From assembly GCA_029203105.1 (NCBI GenBank), contig CP119318.1, forward strand, positions 1,378,501 to 1,442,500: a stretch of 64,000 nt of DNA, given 5' to 3'. The notes below the pieces were generated by a model. The model did not search any database, had not been told where the DNA came from, and worked only from the letters and a program-made list of their open reading frames with translations. The DNA is from Candidatus Kaistia colombiensis. Lineage in GTDB: Bacteria > Pseudomonadota > Alphaproteobacteria > Rhizobiales > Kaistiaceae. Of the stretch, positions 37,961 through 47,213 are shown piece after piece. Every line of letters starts with the position of its first letter. Within the stretch, counting starts at the first letter, position 1. Both the position numbers and the translations under genes were made by a program.

Positions 37961-40120
37961 TTAGCGGGAGATGGCGCGGCAGCTCGCATGGTTGAGGGTG
38001 AGCCAGAGATGCGCCGTACCGCGCCCGCCGCGGGCTAGAGCGCGCAGTGCGGCTCGAAGCTCGCGCGGCGACGTGGTGGCGTCGACCATCATCAAGATGT
38101 CGTCGGCATGCCGGATCCACAGCAGCGCGTCGATGACCGGCAGCACCGCCGGACTGTCGATGACGATCAGGTCATAGGTCTGCCGCACGGTTTGCAGCCA
38201 GTGGCCGAGGCGGCCGGATTGCAGCAGCGTATCGATCTTGAGGCGCGCATCGCCAGGGCCAGCGGCGATGGCGAGATGCGGCGTGATGTCGTCGAAGGGG
38301 AAGTCGTCCGAAGGCCGCGTGGCGGCGACGCGACCGGCCAGATGATCGGCGAGACCCTGCCGGCGCTCAACATCGAGAGCGGTGTGAATGCCGGGCTGGC
38401 GCAGATTGCCGTCGATCAGCAAGGTTCGGCGGCCTGAGAGGGCGAAGGAGCGCGCCAGCGCGATCGCCGTCAGCGTCGCGCCTTCGCCGGCAAGCGCGGC
38501 GGTGACGAGGACCACCCTGGCGGTTTCCTGCGGTCGCGGAACGGCGGGCGCGAGATCGAGGCCGAGCCGCAATCGCCGGACACTTTCGGCATAGGCGGCG
38601 CCGGGATGTTCCAGGATTTCATTCGCCGGCTTCTCTCCCGGCCGATCGGCCCGCGTCTCGATGGCGGGGAGGGTGGCCAGCACCGGCACGCCGGAAAAGG
38701 CCTCGAGTGCACCCTCGTCGGAGAAGCCGCCGGCAAGGTGGTCGCGCAGGATCGCCACCGCCAGGCCAAGGACGACCGAAAGGGCCAGGGCCAGCGTGAT
38801 GATCAGCGGTGTGTCGGGATAGTCCGGTGTCGAAGGCGGCAGCGCTGCCGAGACGATCCGGCTGTCGGGAAGCTGCAGGTCGATCTCGGCCGTCGCGGCG
38901 GTCGAGTTGGTGGTCAGCGTGTCGACGACGAGGCGGAGCGCCGCCGCGTCGCCCTCGACCTCGCGGAAAAGCAGCACGATATCGGCTGGCACGTCGGGAC
39001 CGGCGAGCCGTTGGCTGAGGCGGGTCCGCAACTCGGCCTCGCTCTGTTCCGCGGCGCTCGCTTCGGCGGCGATCCGTGCGATGACGGCCTGGGCCTCCTT
39101 GTCGATCTGCCGGTCGAGCTGGGCCAGCTTGGCCGCCGTATCGGCGCTTTCGACCGGCTCGAGCCCCTGCTGGATTGCCGCGAGCTGCGCGTTGAGACGC
39201 ACCATCCGATCGGAGTTCAGCTCGGCGATCAGCGCGTCCCATTCGCGTTTGCGGGCACGCTCGCGCGACCGGCCAGCGAGCGCGTCATAGCGCAGGCGGT
39301 TCGCTTCCTGCTCCCGGATGGCCGAACGAATTTCCGTCAGCTCGGCGCGCAACTCGGGGCTTTCGATCTCGACGATGCTGTCGTCAAGGAAGCTGTCCAG
39401 TTTGCGGTCCATCTCGCGCAGCGCGGCGCGGGCACTATCGAGTTGCTGGGCCAGACGCTTCTGCACGTCGGCGGCGAAATCGACCTTGGCGCGGATCTGC
39501 GCGTCGATGTAGGCGGCGGCCAGCGCATTGGCGATCCGCGCCGCCTTGTCGGGATCTTTCGAGCGCGCGGCCACTTCGATGACATAGGTGGCGCCGCGCC
39601 GCGTGACGGCGACGGCTATGCCGAGCCGCTTCAGCGTCAGCCGGGTCGCCTGTTCGGCCGAGGGCGGCGCCGTCCCGAGGCCGACGAGCCCTGCGAGCCT
39701 GGCCCGCAGGCCGGCCCTGGGTGCGAATTCGGGGTCGCGGGCGAGATCCAGCTTGTCGACCACGGCCAGCAGCACGGAGGGCGAGCGCAGGATCTCGACC
39801 TCGCTCTCGACCCGCGCCGCATCGGCGGGCCGGCCCGAGCCTGTGCGGTCGGCGTCGAGCATGCTGCGTTGCCAGGGGGCGACGATGACGAGCGCCGAAG
39901 CCTTGTAGATTGGCGTGATCTGCCAGAGGGCCAGCGCGGTCAGGAGGTTGACGGCGACGACGACGCCGAGAAAGGTCCAGGCCTGCCGGCGCAGCAGGCG
40001 GAAGAGGCGCCAGGGATCGAAGGGTTCTGCCAAATGCGCAGGCGCCGCCCCGGTCAGGGGCGCCGCCGCGGCTGCCTGGCCGTCTTCCGTGGCGAGGCGC
40101 AGGCCCCTGCCGTCCAACAT
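37961..40120 (-). CDS. Wzc-like exopolysaccharide chain-length / tyrosine-kinase-family protein, degenerate P-loop
   Basis: The 719-residue protein is assigned to ATG 40120 because GGGGGAAG precedes it. It has an N-terminal Wzz domain with a helix (AWTFLGVVVAVNLLTALALW), a long periplasmic coiled-coil-rich region, a second helix near residues 425-450 and a C-terminal BY-kinase-like domain. The Walker A motif is changed: ALAGEGATLTA has Ala548 where the kinase lysine is expected. Walker A' reads LLIDGNLRQPG instead of the usual D-x-D-x-R, though Walker B (LIVIDSPAV) remains. The C-terminus lacks a tyrosine cluster. It probably controls polymer length or export without normal kinase activity. 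Confidence 0.82.
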   Translation of the reverse strand: MLDGRGLRLATEDGQAAAAAPLTGAAPAHLAEPFDPWRLFRLLRRQAWTFLGVVVAVNLLTALALWQITPIYKASALVIVAPWQRSMLDADRTGSGRPADAARVESEVEILRSPSVLLAVVDKLDLARDPEFAPRAGLRARLAGLVGLGTAPPSAEQATRLTLKRLGIAVAVTRRGATYVIEVAARSKDPDKAARIANALAAAYIDAQIRAKVDFAADVQKRLAQQLDSARAALREMDRKLDSFLDDSIVEIESPELRAELTEIRSAIREQEANRLRYDALAGRSRERARKREWDALIAELNSDRMVRLNAQLAAIQQGLEPVESADTAAKLAQLDRQIDKEAQAVIARIAAEASAAEQSEAELRTRLSQRLAGPDVPADIVLLFREVEGDAAALRLVVDTLTTNSTAATAEIDLQLPDSRIVSAALPPSTPDYPDTPLIITLALALSVVLGLAVAILRDHLAGGFSDEGALEAFSGVPVLATLPAIETRADRPGEKPANEILEHPGAAYAESVRRLRLGLDLAPAVPRPQETARVVLVTAALAGEGATLTAIALARSFALSGRRTLLIDGNLRQPGIHTALDVERRQGLADHLAGRVAATRPSDDFPFDDITPHLAIAAGPGDARLKIDTLLQSGRLGHWLQTVRQTYDLIVIDSPAVLPVIDALLWIRHADDILMMVDATTSPRELRAALRALARGGRGTAHLWLTLNHASCRAISR

Positions 40121-40280
40121 CCTGACTTCCCCCGTCGAAGCCGATCCGTCTCCAAGCGCTCTGCCATGCCGGTCCTGGATGCAAGGGATCGACCGCACAA
40201 CCGAAGGTGACGTAACGGAATTTACGAGTCAACGCATCGCGGATGCGACGGTCGCCCGCATTGCGAACAAAACGGGAAAC

Positions 40281-42395
40281 ATGCTCCAATCCGGCACGAT
40301 CCCGCCCTTTGATTCGACGGAACCACCGATTCCCATGACGGTTGCCCATCTTGCCCGGCTGAATGACGACCAGCGCCGCGCCGTCGAATTCGGCGTCACC
40401 ACGCCCGAGCGCGGGCCGCTGCTGGTGATCGCCGGCGCCGGCTCCGGCAAGACCAACACGCTGGCGCACCGGGTCGCCCACCTGATCCTCAATGGCGCCG
40501 ATCCGCGCCGCATCCTGCTGATGACCTTTTCGCGGCGGGCGGCGAGCGAGATGGCCCGCCGCGTCGAGCGCATCGCCGCCGGTGTGCTGGGCAGCAAGGG
40601 CGGCGTGCTCACCGACGCGCTCGCCTGGTCCGGCACGTTTCACGGCATCGGCGCCAAGATCCTGCGCGAGCATGCGCAGTGGATCGGCCTCGATCCGGCC
40701 TTCACCATCCATGACCGCGAGGATTCGGCCGACCTGATGAACCTCGTCCGCCACGAGCGGGGCTTGTCGAAGAAGGAGAGCCGCTTCCCCGCCAAGGGCA
40801 CCTGCCTCGCCATCTATTCGCGCGTCGTCAACGCCGAGACGACGCTCGACGAGGTGCTGGTCAAGGTCTTCCCGTGGTGCGCGATGTGGAAGGACGAGCT
40901 GAAGGCGTTGTTTTCAGCCTATGTCGAGGCGAAGCAGGCGCAGAACGTGCTCGATTACGACGATCTGCTGCTCTACTGGGCCACTCTGATGGCCGAGCCG
41001 TCGATATCGGCCGAGATCGCCGCGCGCTTCGATCATGTGCTGGTCGACGAATACCAGGATACCAACCGCCTGCAGGCGTCCGTCCTGCTCGGGCTGAAGC
41101 CTAGGGGTGACGGGCTGACGGTGGTCGGCGATGACGCGCAATCGATCTATTCGTTCCGCGCCGCGACGGTGCGCAACATCCTCGATTTTCCGGCCCATTT
41201 CACGCCGGCGGCCGAGATCGTCACGCTGGAGCGCAATTACCGCTCGACCCAGCCGATCCTCGCCGCCGCCAATGGCGTCATCTCGCTGGCGACCGAGCGC
41301 TTCACCAAGAACCTCTGGACCGAACGGGCGAGCGGCGACAAACCCCAGCTCGTCACCGTGCGCGGCGAGGCCGAGCAGGCGCGTTATGTCGTCGAAACGG
41401 TGCTCGAAGCGCGCGAGCGCGGCGTGGCACTGAAGGAGCAGGCGGTGATGTTCCGCGCCTCGCACCATTCGGGTCCGCTCGAATTCGAGCTGACCCGGCG
41501 CAACATCCCCTTCGTCAAGTTCGGCGGGCTGAAGTTCCTCGATGCGGCGCATGTGAAGGACCTGCTCGCCGTGCTGCGCTTCGCCGAGAACCCGCGCGAC
41601 CGCGTCGCCGGTTTTCGCGTGGCGCAATTGTTGCCGGGTGTCGGGCCCGGCACGGCCGGCAAGATGCTGGAATCGATGGCTGGCGCTGTCGATCCGGTCG
41701 CGGCCTTGGCTGAGTTCAAGCCACCGCAGAAGACGGCCGCCGACTGGCCGGCCTTCGTCGAGATGGTCGGCGCGCTGCGCGGCAGGGGCATGGGCTGGCC
41801 GGCCGAGATCGAGGCGGTCCGGAACTGGTACGAGCCGCATCTGGAGCGCATCCACGAGGACGCGACGGTGCGCCTTGCCGACCTCGTGCAGTTGGAACAG
41901 ATCGCCGCCGGCTTTCCCTCGCGCGAGCGCTTCCTGACCGAGCTGACGCTCGATCCGCCGGATGCCACCAGCGGCGAGGCCGGCGTGCCGCTGCTCGACG
42001 AGGATTACCTCATCCTCTCCACCATCCATTCCGCCAAGGGGCAAGAATGGAAGTCGGTGTTCGTGCTCAACGTCGTCGATGGCTGCATGCCGATCGACCT
42101 TTCGACCGGCACGGCGGAAGAAATCGAGGAAGAGCGGCGGTTGCTCTATGTCGCGATGACGCGGGCGAAGGACGAGCTGCACCTCGTCATGCCGCAGCGC
42201 TTCTTCGTCACCCAGCAGACGCGCGGCGGCGACCGCCACGTCTATGCGACCCGCACCCGCTTCATCCCGTCCGTCATCATCGGCCTGTTCCAGCAGGTGA
42301 TCTGGCCGCCAGCGCCAAGCGAGGCGGAGGGGGCCGCCGCGATGCCGCGCGTGCCGGTCGATATCGCGGCGAAGATGCGCGGGATGTGGAAGTAG
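40281..42395 (+). CDS. UvrD/Rep-family ATP-dependent DNA helicase
   Basis: The protein has 704 residues from ATG 40281 (40335 is also possible). Superfamily 1A motifs are visible: LNDDQRRAVEF, Walker A AGAGSGKTNTLAHRV, MTFSRRAASEM, Walker B VDEYQDTN, VGDDAQSIYSFRAA, LERNYRST and the C-terminal STIHSAKGQEWKSVFVLNVVDG. It unwinds DNA during repair or replication restart. It is shorter in its C-terminal part than UvrD and closer to bacterial UvrD-like helicases of unassigned role. The start lies 160 bases from the divergent Wzc-like gene. Confidence 0.9.
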   Translation: MLQSGTIPPFDSTEPPIPMTVAHLARLNDDQRRAVEFGVTTPERGPLLVIAGAGSGKTNTLAHRVAHLILNGADPRRILLMTFSRRAASEMARRVERIAAGVLGSKGGVLTDALAWSGTFHGIGAKILREHAQWIGLDPAFTIHDREDSADLMNLVRHERGLSKKESRFPAKGTCLAIYSRVVNAETTLDEVLVKVFPWCAMWKDELKALFSAYVEAKQAQNVLDYDDLLLYWATLMAEPSISAEIAARFDHVLVDEYQDTNRLQASVLLGLKPRGDGLTVVGDDAQSIYSFRAATVRNILDFPAHFTPAAEIVTLERNYRSTQPILAAANGVISLATERFTKNLWTERASGDKPQLVTVRGEAEQARYVVETVLEARERGVALKEQAVMFRASHHSGPLEFELTRRNIPFVKFGGLKFLDAAHVKDLLAVLRFAENPRDRVAGFRVAQLLPGVGPGTAGKMLESMAGAVDPVAALAEFKPPQKTAADWPAFVEMVGALRGRGMGWPAEIEAVRNWYEPHLERIHEDATVRLADLVQLEQIAAGFPSRERFLTELTLDPPDATSGEAGVPLLDEDYLILSTIHSAKGQEWKSVFVLNVVDGCMPIDLSTGTAEEIEEERRLLYVAMTRAKDELHLVMPQRFFVTQQTRGGDRHVYATRTRFIPSVIIGLFQQVIWPPAPSEAEGAAAMPRVPVDIAAKMRGMWK

Positions 42396-42457
42396 GCTTT
42401 TACCTTGGTGAAGAACGGCCTCCGGGCGTTGAAGCGCGATCGCTGCTCCACGCTCGC

Positions 42458-42559
42458 CGTCATCCCTGCGAAAGCAGGGATCCACGCCGCCGAAGCGTCG
42501 CCGGAGAAACGCCCGGCAACCCGGCTGAATGGATCCCGGGTCTCCGCCCGGGATGACGG
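42458..42559. repeat. inverted repeat doublet, GTCATCCC family
   Basis: CGTCATCCCTGCGAAAGCAGGG faces ATGGATCCCGGGTCTCCGCC...GGGATGACGG around a spacer of about 45 bases. It follows the helicase gene closely. A CTCTCCCGCGAGCGGAGAG palindrome and GGCTGGGGTGAGGGG follow at 42602-42635. Confidence 0.75.
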
Positions 42560-42650
42560 AGCGTACTGCCTCACTGTTCGGGAGTAGCGCTGTTGGCTCC
42601 CTCTCCCGCGAGCGGAGAGGGCTGGGGTGAGGGGCTTTCGCCTAAGGAAC

Positions 42651-44558
42651 CTAAGCCGCTTCTTCCGCCAAAAATCCGCCCGACTGCCGCCGCCAGAGCG
42701 AGGCGTAGTGGCCGTTCAGCGCCAGCAGTTCCTCATGCGTGCCGCTCTCGATGATGCGGCCCTTGTCGAGGATGATCAGCCGGTCCATCCGCGCGATCGT
42801 CGACAGGCGGTGGGCGATTGCGATCACCGTTTTGTCGGCCATCAGGCTTTCGAACTGCTCCTGGATCGCCGCCTCGACCTCGGAATCGAGCGCCGAGGTC
42901 GCCTCGTCCAGGATCAGGATCGGCGCGTTCTTCAGGATGACGCGGGCGATCGCGATGCGCTGGCGCTGGCCGCCGGAAAGCTTGATCCCGCGCTCGCCGA
43001 CATGCGCCTCATAGCCGGTGCGGCCACGCCAATCCTCCAAATCGCCGATGAACTCATGCGCATGCGCCCGCCGCGCCGCTTCCTCGACGCCGTTCAGCGT
43101 CACATGCGGCTGGCCATAGCGGATGTTGTCGAGGATCGAGCGGTGCAGCAGCGAGGTGTCCTGCGTCACCACCGAGATCTGCTCGCGCAGGCTTTCCTGG
43201 GTGACGCGGGCAATGTCCTGGCCGTCGACGAGGATGCGGCCGCCTTCGAGGTCGAAGAAGCGCAGCAGCAAATTGACCAGCGTCGACTTGCCGGCGCCGG
43301 AACGGCCGACCAGGCCGATCTTCTCGCCCGGTTTGATGGTGAGCGACAGATCGTCGATGATGCCGCCGGAGCGGCCATAGTTGAAGTTGATGTGGTCGAA
43401 GACGATGCCGCCCTTGGCGACCTTCAGCTCCTCGGCGCCGGGGCGGTCGGTCAGGCGCAGCGGCTTGGCGATCGACATCATGCCTTCCTGCACGGCGCCG
43501 ATATTCTCGAAGATCGCCGTCACCTGCTGGGCGACGAAGCCGGCGATGTTGGCGATCTGCCAGGTCAAGGGCAGCACCATGGCGACAATGCCGACCTCGA
43601 TCAGCCCGAACGACCACAGCCGCACGGCGATGGCGCCGGTGGTGACGATGAGCACGGCGTTGTTGAGCGCGAGCGCCAGGCCGAACAGGGTGATTAGGCG
43701 CAGTTGGCCGCGAAAGACGCTGGTGTGATAATCGACCGCCTCGCGGACATAATCGTCCTCCTCGCGGGCGCGGCCGAACAGTTTCACCGTGATGATGTTG
43801 GTGTAGCTGTCGACGATGCGGCCGGTGATCAGCGAGCGCGCTTCCGACATCTCGACAGAACGGCCCTTCAGCCGCGGCACGAAGATCCGGAGCAGCGTCG
43901 CGTAGCAGAGGAACCAGAAGACCGTCGGAAGCATCAGCCAGAGATTGTTGTGGCCAAGCAGGATCAGCGCGCTGGTGCCGTAGACGGCGATGTACCAGAC
44001 CGCGTTGATCGACGAGACGGCGCTGTCGCGCACCGAGACGCCGGTCTGCATGACGCGGGTGGCGATGCGGCCGGCGAAGTCGTGCTGGAAGAACGACCAG
44101 CTCTGCCGCACCACATGCCAGTGGCTCTGCCAGCGGATCAGATTGGTGAAGCCCGAGGCGATGATCTGGTTGGTGATCAGGTTCTGCACGAAGATCGCGA
44201 CCGGGCGCGCCAGCAGCATGAACAGCGCCATGCCGACGAGCACATGCCAATGGTCGCGGACGAGCGTCGCCGGCGAGGTCTCGCTCAGCAGCGTCACCAG
44301 CCGGCCGATGAAGAACGGAATGGTGGCGTCGAGCAGGGCGACGGTCAGCCCGGCCAGCAGCAGGGCGACGAAATACCAGCGCACCTGGCGGATCGTCTCG
44401 ACGGCGGCGCGGGCCACCTCGTCATGGCCATCGAAGCGGAGGCGGATCAGCCATTCGTCGGGCGTCAGCCGGATGGCGGAGGTTTCAGCTTCGAGCTTTC
44501 GGGCAAGCGTGCTCTTGCCCGAGCCGGGCAGGCCGCAGATCAGGTGGAGCTGGCTCAT
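42651..44558 (-). CDS. ABC exporter with a kinase-like N-terminal fragment (fusion)
   Basis: The 635-residue protein (start MSQLHLICGLPGSGKST, AGGA upstream) begins with about 56 residues typical of small P-loop kinases of the AAA/zeta-toxin-like type: Walker A at 9-17 and RLTPDEW. At about residue 57 it changes to an ABC exporter transmembrane domain (VRWYFVALLLAGLTVALLDATIPFFIG). The nucleotide-binding domain follows with Walker A GRSGAGKST, LSGGQRQRIAIARVI and LILDEATSALDSE. The exporter's usual N-terminal elbow helix and about 40 residues are missing, as is most of the kinase. This looks like an in-frame deletion joining two neighbouring genes, or an assembly chimaera near 44390. Confidence 0.8.
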   Translation of the reverse strand: MSQLHLICGLPGSGKSTLARKLEAETSAIRLTPDEWLIRLRFDGHDEVARAAVETIRQVRWYFVALLLAGLTVALLDATIPFFIGRLVTLLSETSPATLVRDHWHVLVGMALFMLLARPVAIFVQNLITNQIIASGFTNLIRWQSHWHVVRQSWSFFQHDFAGRIATRVMQTGVSVRDSAVSSINAVWYIAVYGTSALILLGHNNLWLMLPTVFWFLCYATLLRIFVPRLKGRSVEMSEARSLITGRIVDSYTNIITVKLFGRAREEDDYVREAVDYHTSVFRGQLRLITLFGLALALNNAVLIVTTGAIAVRLWSFGLIEVGIVAMVLPLTWQIANIAGFVAQQVTAIFENIGAVQEGMMSIAKPLRLTDRPGAEELKVAKGGIVFDHINFNYGRSGGIIDDLSLTIKPGEKIGLVGRSGAGKSTLVNLLLRFFDLEGGRILVDGQDIARVTQESLREQISVVTQDTSLLHRSILDNIRYGQPHVTLNGVEEAARRAHAHEFIGDLEDWRGRTGYEAHVGERGIKLSGGQRQRIAIARVILKNAPILILDEATSALDSEVEAAIQEQFESLMADKTVIAIAHRLSTIARMDRLIILDKGRIIESGTHEELLALNGHYASLWRRQSGGFLAEEAA

Positions 44559-44675
44559 GCCCGATCCTGCCATTTGGAAGCGGTGAGGGGCAACTGGAGG
44601 CAATCGCATGGCTGATCGGACGGGCTGACGCCGGCCGCTGCAATTGCAAGGTTGGGAAGTTCGCCCGTCGCGCGA

Positions 44676-44706
44676 TTGACTCTTGTCCGGTTTGGAGTCG
44701 TATTAG
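44676..44706 (+). promoter_or_regulatory. probable sigma-70-type promoter of the imuA operon
   Basis: TTGACT at 44676-44681 and TATTAG at 44701-44706 stand 19 bases apart, just upstream of the LexA box. The spacing is a little long; the match of the -35 and the place of the operator support it. Confidence 0.45.
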
Positions 44707-44709
44707 ATA

Positions 44710-44724
44710 GAACAAAACAGGAAC
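44710..44724. promoter_or_regulatory. LexA (SOS) box
   Basis: GAAC-N7-GAAC is the reverse complement of the alphaproteobacterial LexA operator GTTC-N7-GTTC. It lies 33 bases upstream of the imuA start, directly after the probable -10 element. Damage-induced derepression of imuA, imuB and probably dnaE2 follows. Confidence 0.88.
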
Positions 44725-44757
44725 AATGGCGATTGGATCGGACAGCGACGGACGACG

Positions 44758-45600
44758 ATGAGTACGGTGAAGGCGACCCTTTCCGCATTGCGACAGCGCA
44801 TTGCCGCGATCGAGACGACGGCGCGACCCGCGTCGACGGCCGAGGCCGTGCCGGGCGTGTCGGCCATGCCGGCGTCGCGCGCCGCCCGCATCGCGCTCGA
44901 TCGGGACGAGCTCGACCGGACGCTGGGCGGCGGGCTGGCGCGCGGCGCGCTGCATGAAATCCACGCTGCCTCGGGCGCCGATACCATCGCCGCGAGTGGC
45001 TTCTCGCTGGCGCTGGCGTTGGCCGCCGCTCCCGCCGGCCGGCCGATCGTCTGGGTGCGGCAGGATTATGCGGCCCGGGAGGGGGGCGAGCTTCACGCCG
45101 ACGGCCTCAAGGCGCTCGGCCTCGACCCGGCCGCGCTGATCCTGGTGCAATTGCGCGATTCCCTCGCCGTGCTGCGCGCCGGCGGCGAGGCGACGCGTTG
45201 CGGCGCGCTCGGCGCCGTCATCATCGAACCCTGGGGGCAGCCGAAGGCGCTCGACCTGACGACGCAGCGCCGCTTTGCCCTCGCGGCGGAGGCGTCCGGC
45301 GTCACCGTCCTCCTGCTGCGGCCCGGCGCGCGGCCGATGCCGGGCGCAGCGGAGACCCGCTGGCTCGTGCGCTCCGGGCCGGCGACGCCGATGGCGATGA
45401 ATGCGCCCGGCCATCCGACCTTCGACCTGACCTTGTTGCGCCATCGCCATGGAACGCCCGGCGGCCCTTGGCGATTGGAGTGGAACCGCGATGACAAACT
45501 CTTCAAGCGCCCGGCGCTATTGCGCGATCCGGCTGCCGTTCCTCGCATCGAACCGGCTCCGTACCCTGCCGAACGCGCCCCATTCCGGCTTGCCGGCTGA
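44758..45600 (+). CDS. imuA: ImuA, SOS mutagenesis accessory protein
   Basis: The 280-residue RecA/SulA-like protein has LDRDELDRTLGGGLARGALHEIHAASGADT and VWVRQDYAAREGGELHADGLKALGLDP, typical of ImuA (SulA-related). It partners with ImuB and DnaE2 in error-prone lesion bypass. A LexA box precedes it. Its last 110 bases overlap imuB in another frame. Confidence 0.9.
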   Translation: MSTVKATLSALRQRIAAIETTARPASTAEAVPGVSAMPASRAARIALDRDELDRTLGGGLARGALHEIHAASGADTIAASGFSLALALAAAPAGRPIVWVRQDYAAREGGELHADGLKALGLDPAALILVQLRDSLAVLRAGGEATRCGALGAVIIEPWGQPKALDLTTQRRFALAAEASGVTVLLLRPGARPMPGAAETRWLVRSGPATPMAMNAPGHPTFDLTLLRHRHGTPGGPWRLEWNRDDKLFKRPALLRDPAAVPRIEPAPYPAERAPFRLAG

Positions 45601-47056
45601 AGCGCCGCTCCTGATCGTCGACAAGGTGAAGGGCGCGCTCGCCCTCGCGGCCCCCGATCCGGCGGCGTTGCGGCAGGGGCTTGCCCCCGGCTTGACGCTG
45701 GCCGAGGCGCGGGCGCGCGTTGCCGGCCTGACGGTGGCAGAGCACGATCCCGCCGCCGATGACGATCTGGTCGAGCGGATCGCCGACTGGTGCGACCGCT
45801 ACACGCCGCTGGTCGCCCGCCATGGCGAACGCGGCCTGATGCTCGACATCACCGGCGTCGCCCATCTCTTCAAGGGTGAGGCGGCGCTGCTCGACGATCT
45901 CCTGACGCGGCTCGCCGGCCTGGGGCTGACGGCCTTTGGCGCGATCGCCGGGGCGCCGGCCACCGCTCGCGCTTTGGCGCGCTCGGAAGCGCGCGTGGTC
46001 ATTCCGCCCGGCCGCGAGGCGGAGGCGGTGCGGCCCCTGCCGATCACGGCGCTCGGGCTGGACGCGGCGCGCGTGCAAGCGTTGCGGCGGGCCGGGCTGA
46101 AGCTCGTCGCCGACCTGATTGACCGGCCGCGCGCCCCGCTCGCCGCCCGCTTCGGCGCCGATTGCGTCGAACGGCTGGAACGGCTCGCTGGCATTTCAGA
46201 GCATCCGATCTCGCCGCGCCGGCCGGTGCCGGTGGCCTTGGCCGAGCGCATCTTCTTCCAGCCGATCGCCCTGGCCTCCGACATCGCCGCGACGCTTGCC
46301 CGCCTCGCCGTCGATGTCGCCGCGCTGCTGGAGGCGCGCGGCGAGGGCGGCCGTCATTTCGAGGCGAGCTTTTACCGTGTCGATGGCGCCGTGCGGCGGA
46401 TCGAGGTCGCCACCGCGCGGCCGAACCGGGCGCCGAAGGCGATTGCGAGACTGTTTCACGAGAAACTGGACGCGCTGTCCGATCCGCTCGACGCCGGTTT
46501 CGGTTTCGACCTGATCCGTCTCGGCGCTTTTCGCACCGAGCCCTTCCTCGCCGCGCAGGCGAGCCTCGACGGCCACGCGCTCGACGACGAGGCAGTCGCC
46601 GATCTGGTCGACCGGCTCGGCGCCCGTTTCGGGCCGGAGCGCGTGCAGGGCTTCGTGCCCGCCGATACGCATATCCCGGAGCAGCGGGCGAAGCGCGTTC
46701 CGGTCTTCACCATGGGCACGAATACCGCCACATGGGAGGACGCGCCGGAGGCGGGCGAGCCGCCCTTGCGGCCACTCAGCCTGTTCGATCCACCCGAGCC
46801 GGTCGAGGCGCTGGGCGAGGTGCCAGACGGGCCGCCACTCTCTTTCCGCTGGCGCCGCGTGCTGCACCAGGTGGCCCGCGCCGAAGGACCGGAGCGGATC
46901 GCGCCGGAATGGTGGCGCGACGGCGCCGGCGGGCCCGACCGCGACTATTTCCGCGTCGAGGATCGTCATGGCTGCCGCTTCTGGCTCTATCGCGAGGGCT
47001 TTTACGCTGCCGACCGGCCGCAGCCGCGCTGGTTCCTGCATGGGTTGTTCGCATGA
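45491..47056 (+). CDS. imuB: ImuB, inactive Y-family polymerase-like protein
   Basis: The 521-residue protein starts MTNSSSARRYCAIRLPFLASNRLRT, the family's characteristic beginning. The Y-family fold is recognisable (MLDITGVAHLFKGEAALLDDL, GAIAGAPATARALAR), but the catalytic acidic residues are replaced, for example LPFLASNRL at the first motif. ImuB proteins thus act as beta-clamp-binding hubs rather than polymerases. A 110-base overlap with imuA points to strict co-translation. Confidence 0.92.
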   Translation: MTNSSSARRYCAIRLPFLASNRLRTLPNAPHSGLPAEAPLLIVDKVKGALALAAPDPAALRQGLAPGLTLAEARARVAGLTVAEHDPAADDDLVERIADWCDRYTPLVARHGERGLMLDITGVAHLFKGEAALLDDLLTRLAGLGLTAFGAIAGAPATARALARSEARVVIPPGREAEAVRPLPITALGLDAARVQALRRAGLKLVADLIDRPRAPLAARFGADCVERLERLAGISEHPISPRRPVPVALAERIFFQPIALASDIAATLARLAVDVAALLEARGEGGRHFEASFYRVDGAVRRIEVATARPNRAPKAIARLFHEKLDALSDPLDAGFGFDLIRLGAFRTEPFLAAQASLDGHALDDEAVADLVDRLGARFGPERVQGFVPADTHIPEQRAKRVPVFTMGTNTATWEDAPEAGEPPLRPLSLFDPPEPVEALGEVPDGPPLSFRWRRVLHQVARAEGPERIAPEWWRDGAGGPDRDYFRVEDRHGCRFWLYREGFYAADRPQPRWFLHGLFA

Positions 47057-47078
47057 GGGCCGTGTCGCACGCGCCGGT

Positions 47079-47163
47079 CGTCATCCCGGCGAAGGCCGGG
47101 ATCCATCGGCCGGCGTGCCGCTGGCCGGGACGGTGTTCATGGGCCCCGGCCTTCGCCGGGGCA
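47079..47163. repeat. inverted repeat doublet inside the imuB-dnaE2 gap
   Basis: GTCATCCCGGCGAAGGCCGGG-ATCCAT faces CATGGGCCCCGGCCTTCGCCGGGG. The element almost fills the 157-base gap between imuB and dnaE2 and would fold strongly in the transcript. Confidence 0.7.
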
Positions 47164-47213
47164 CCGGTCCGTGAACCCTGGCGAGGTGAGGGTTCACCGA
47201 GGGTCGAGGCCAG

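Noticed and set aside
38606..40210. 534-residue plus-strand frame opposite the Wzc-like gene
   Set aside because: It is a shadow frame; the minus-strand gene has recognisable Wzz and kinase-like domains and a strong ribosome binding site.
39915..40280. N-terminal extension of the UvrD-like helicase
   Set aside because: It overlaps the start of the opposite Wzc-like gene and gives an Arg-rich segment without homology; the helicase motifs begin soon after 40281.
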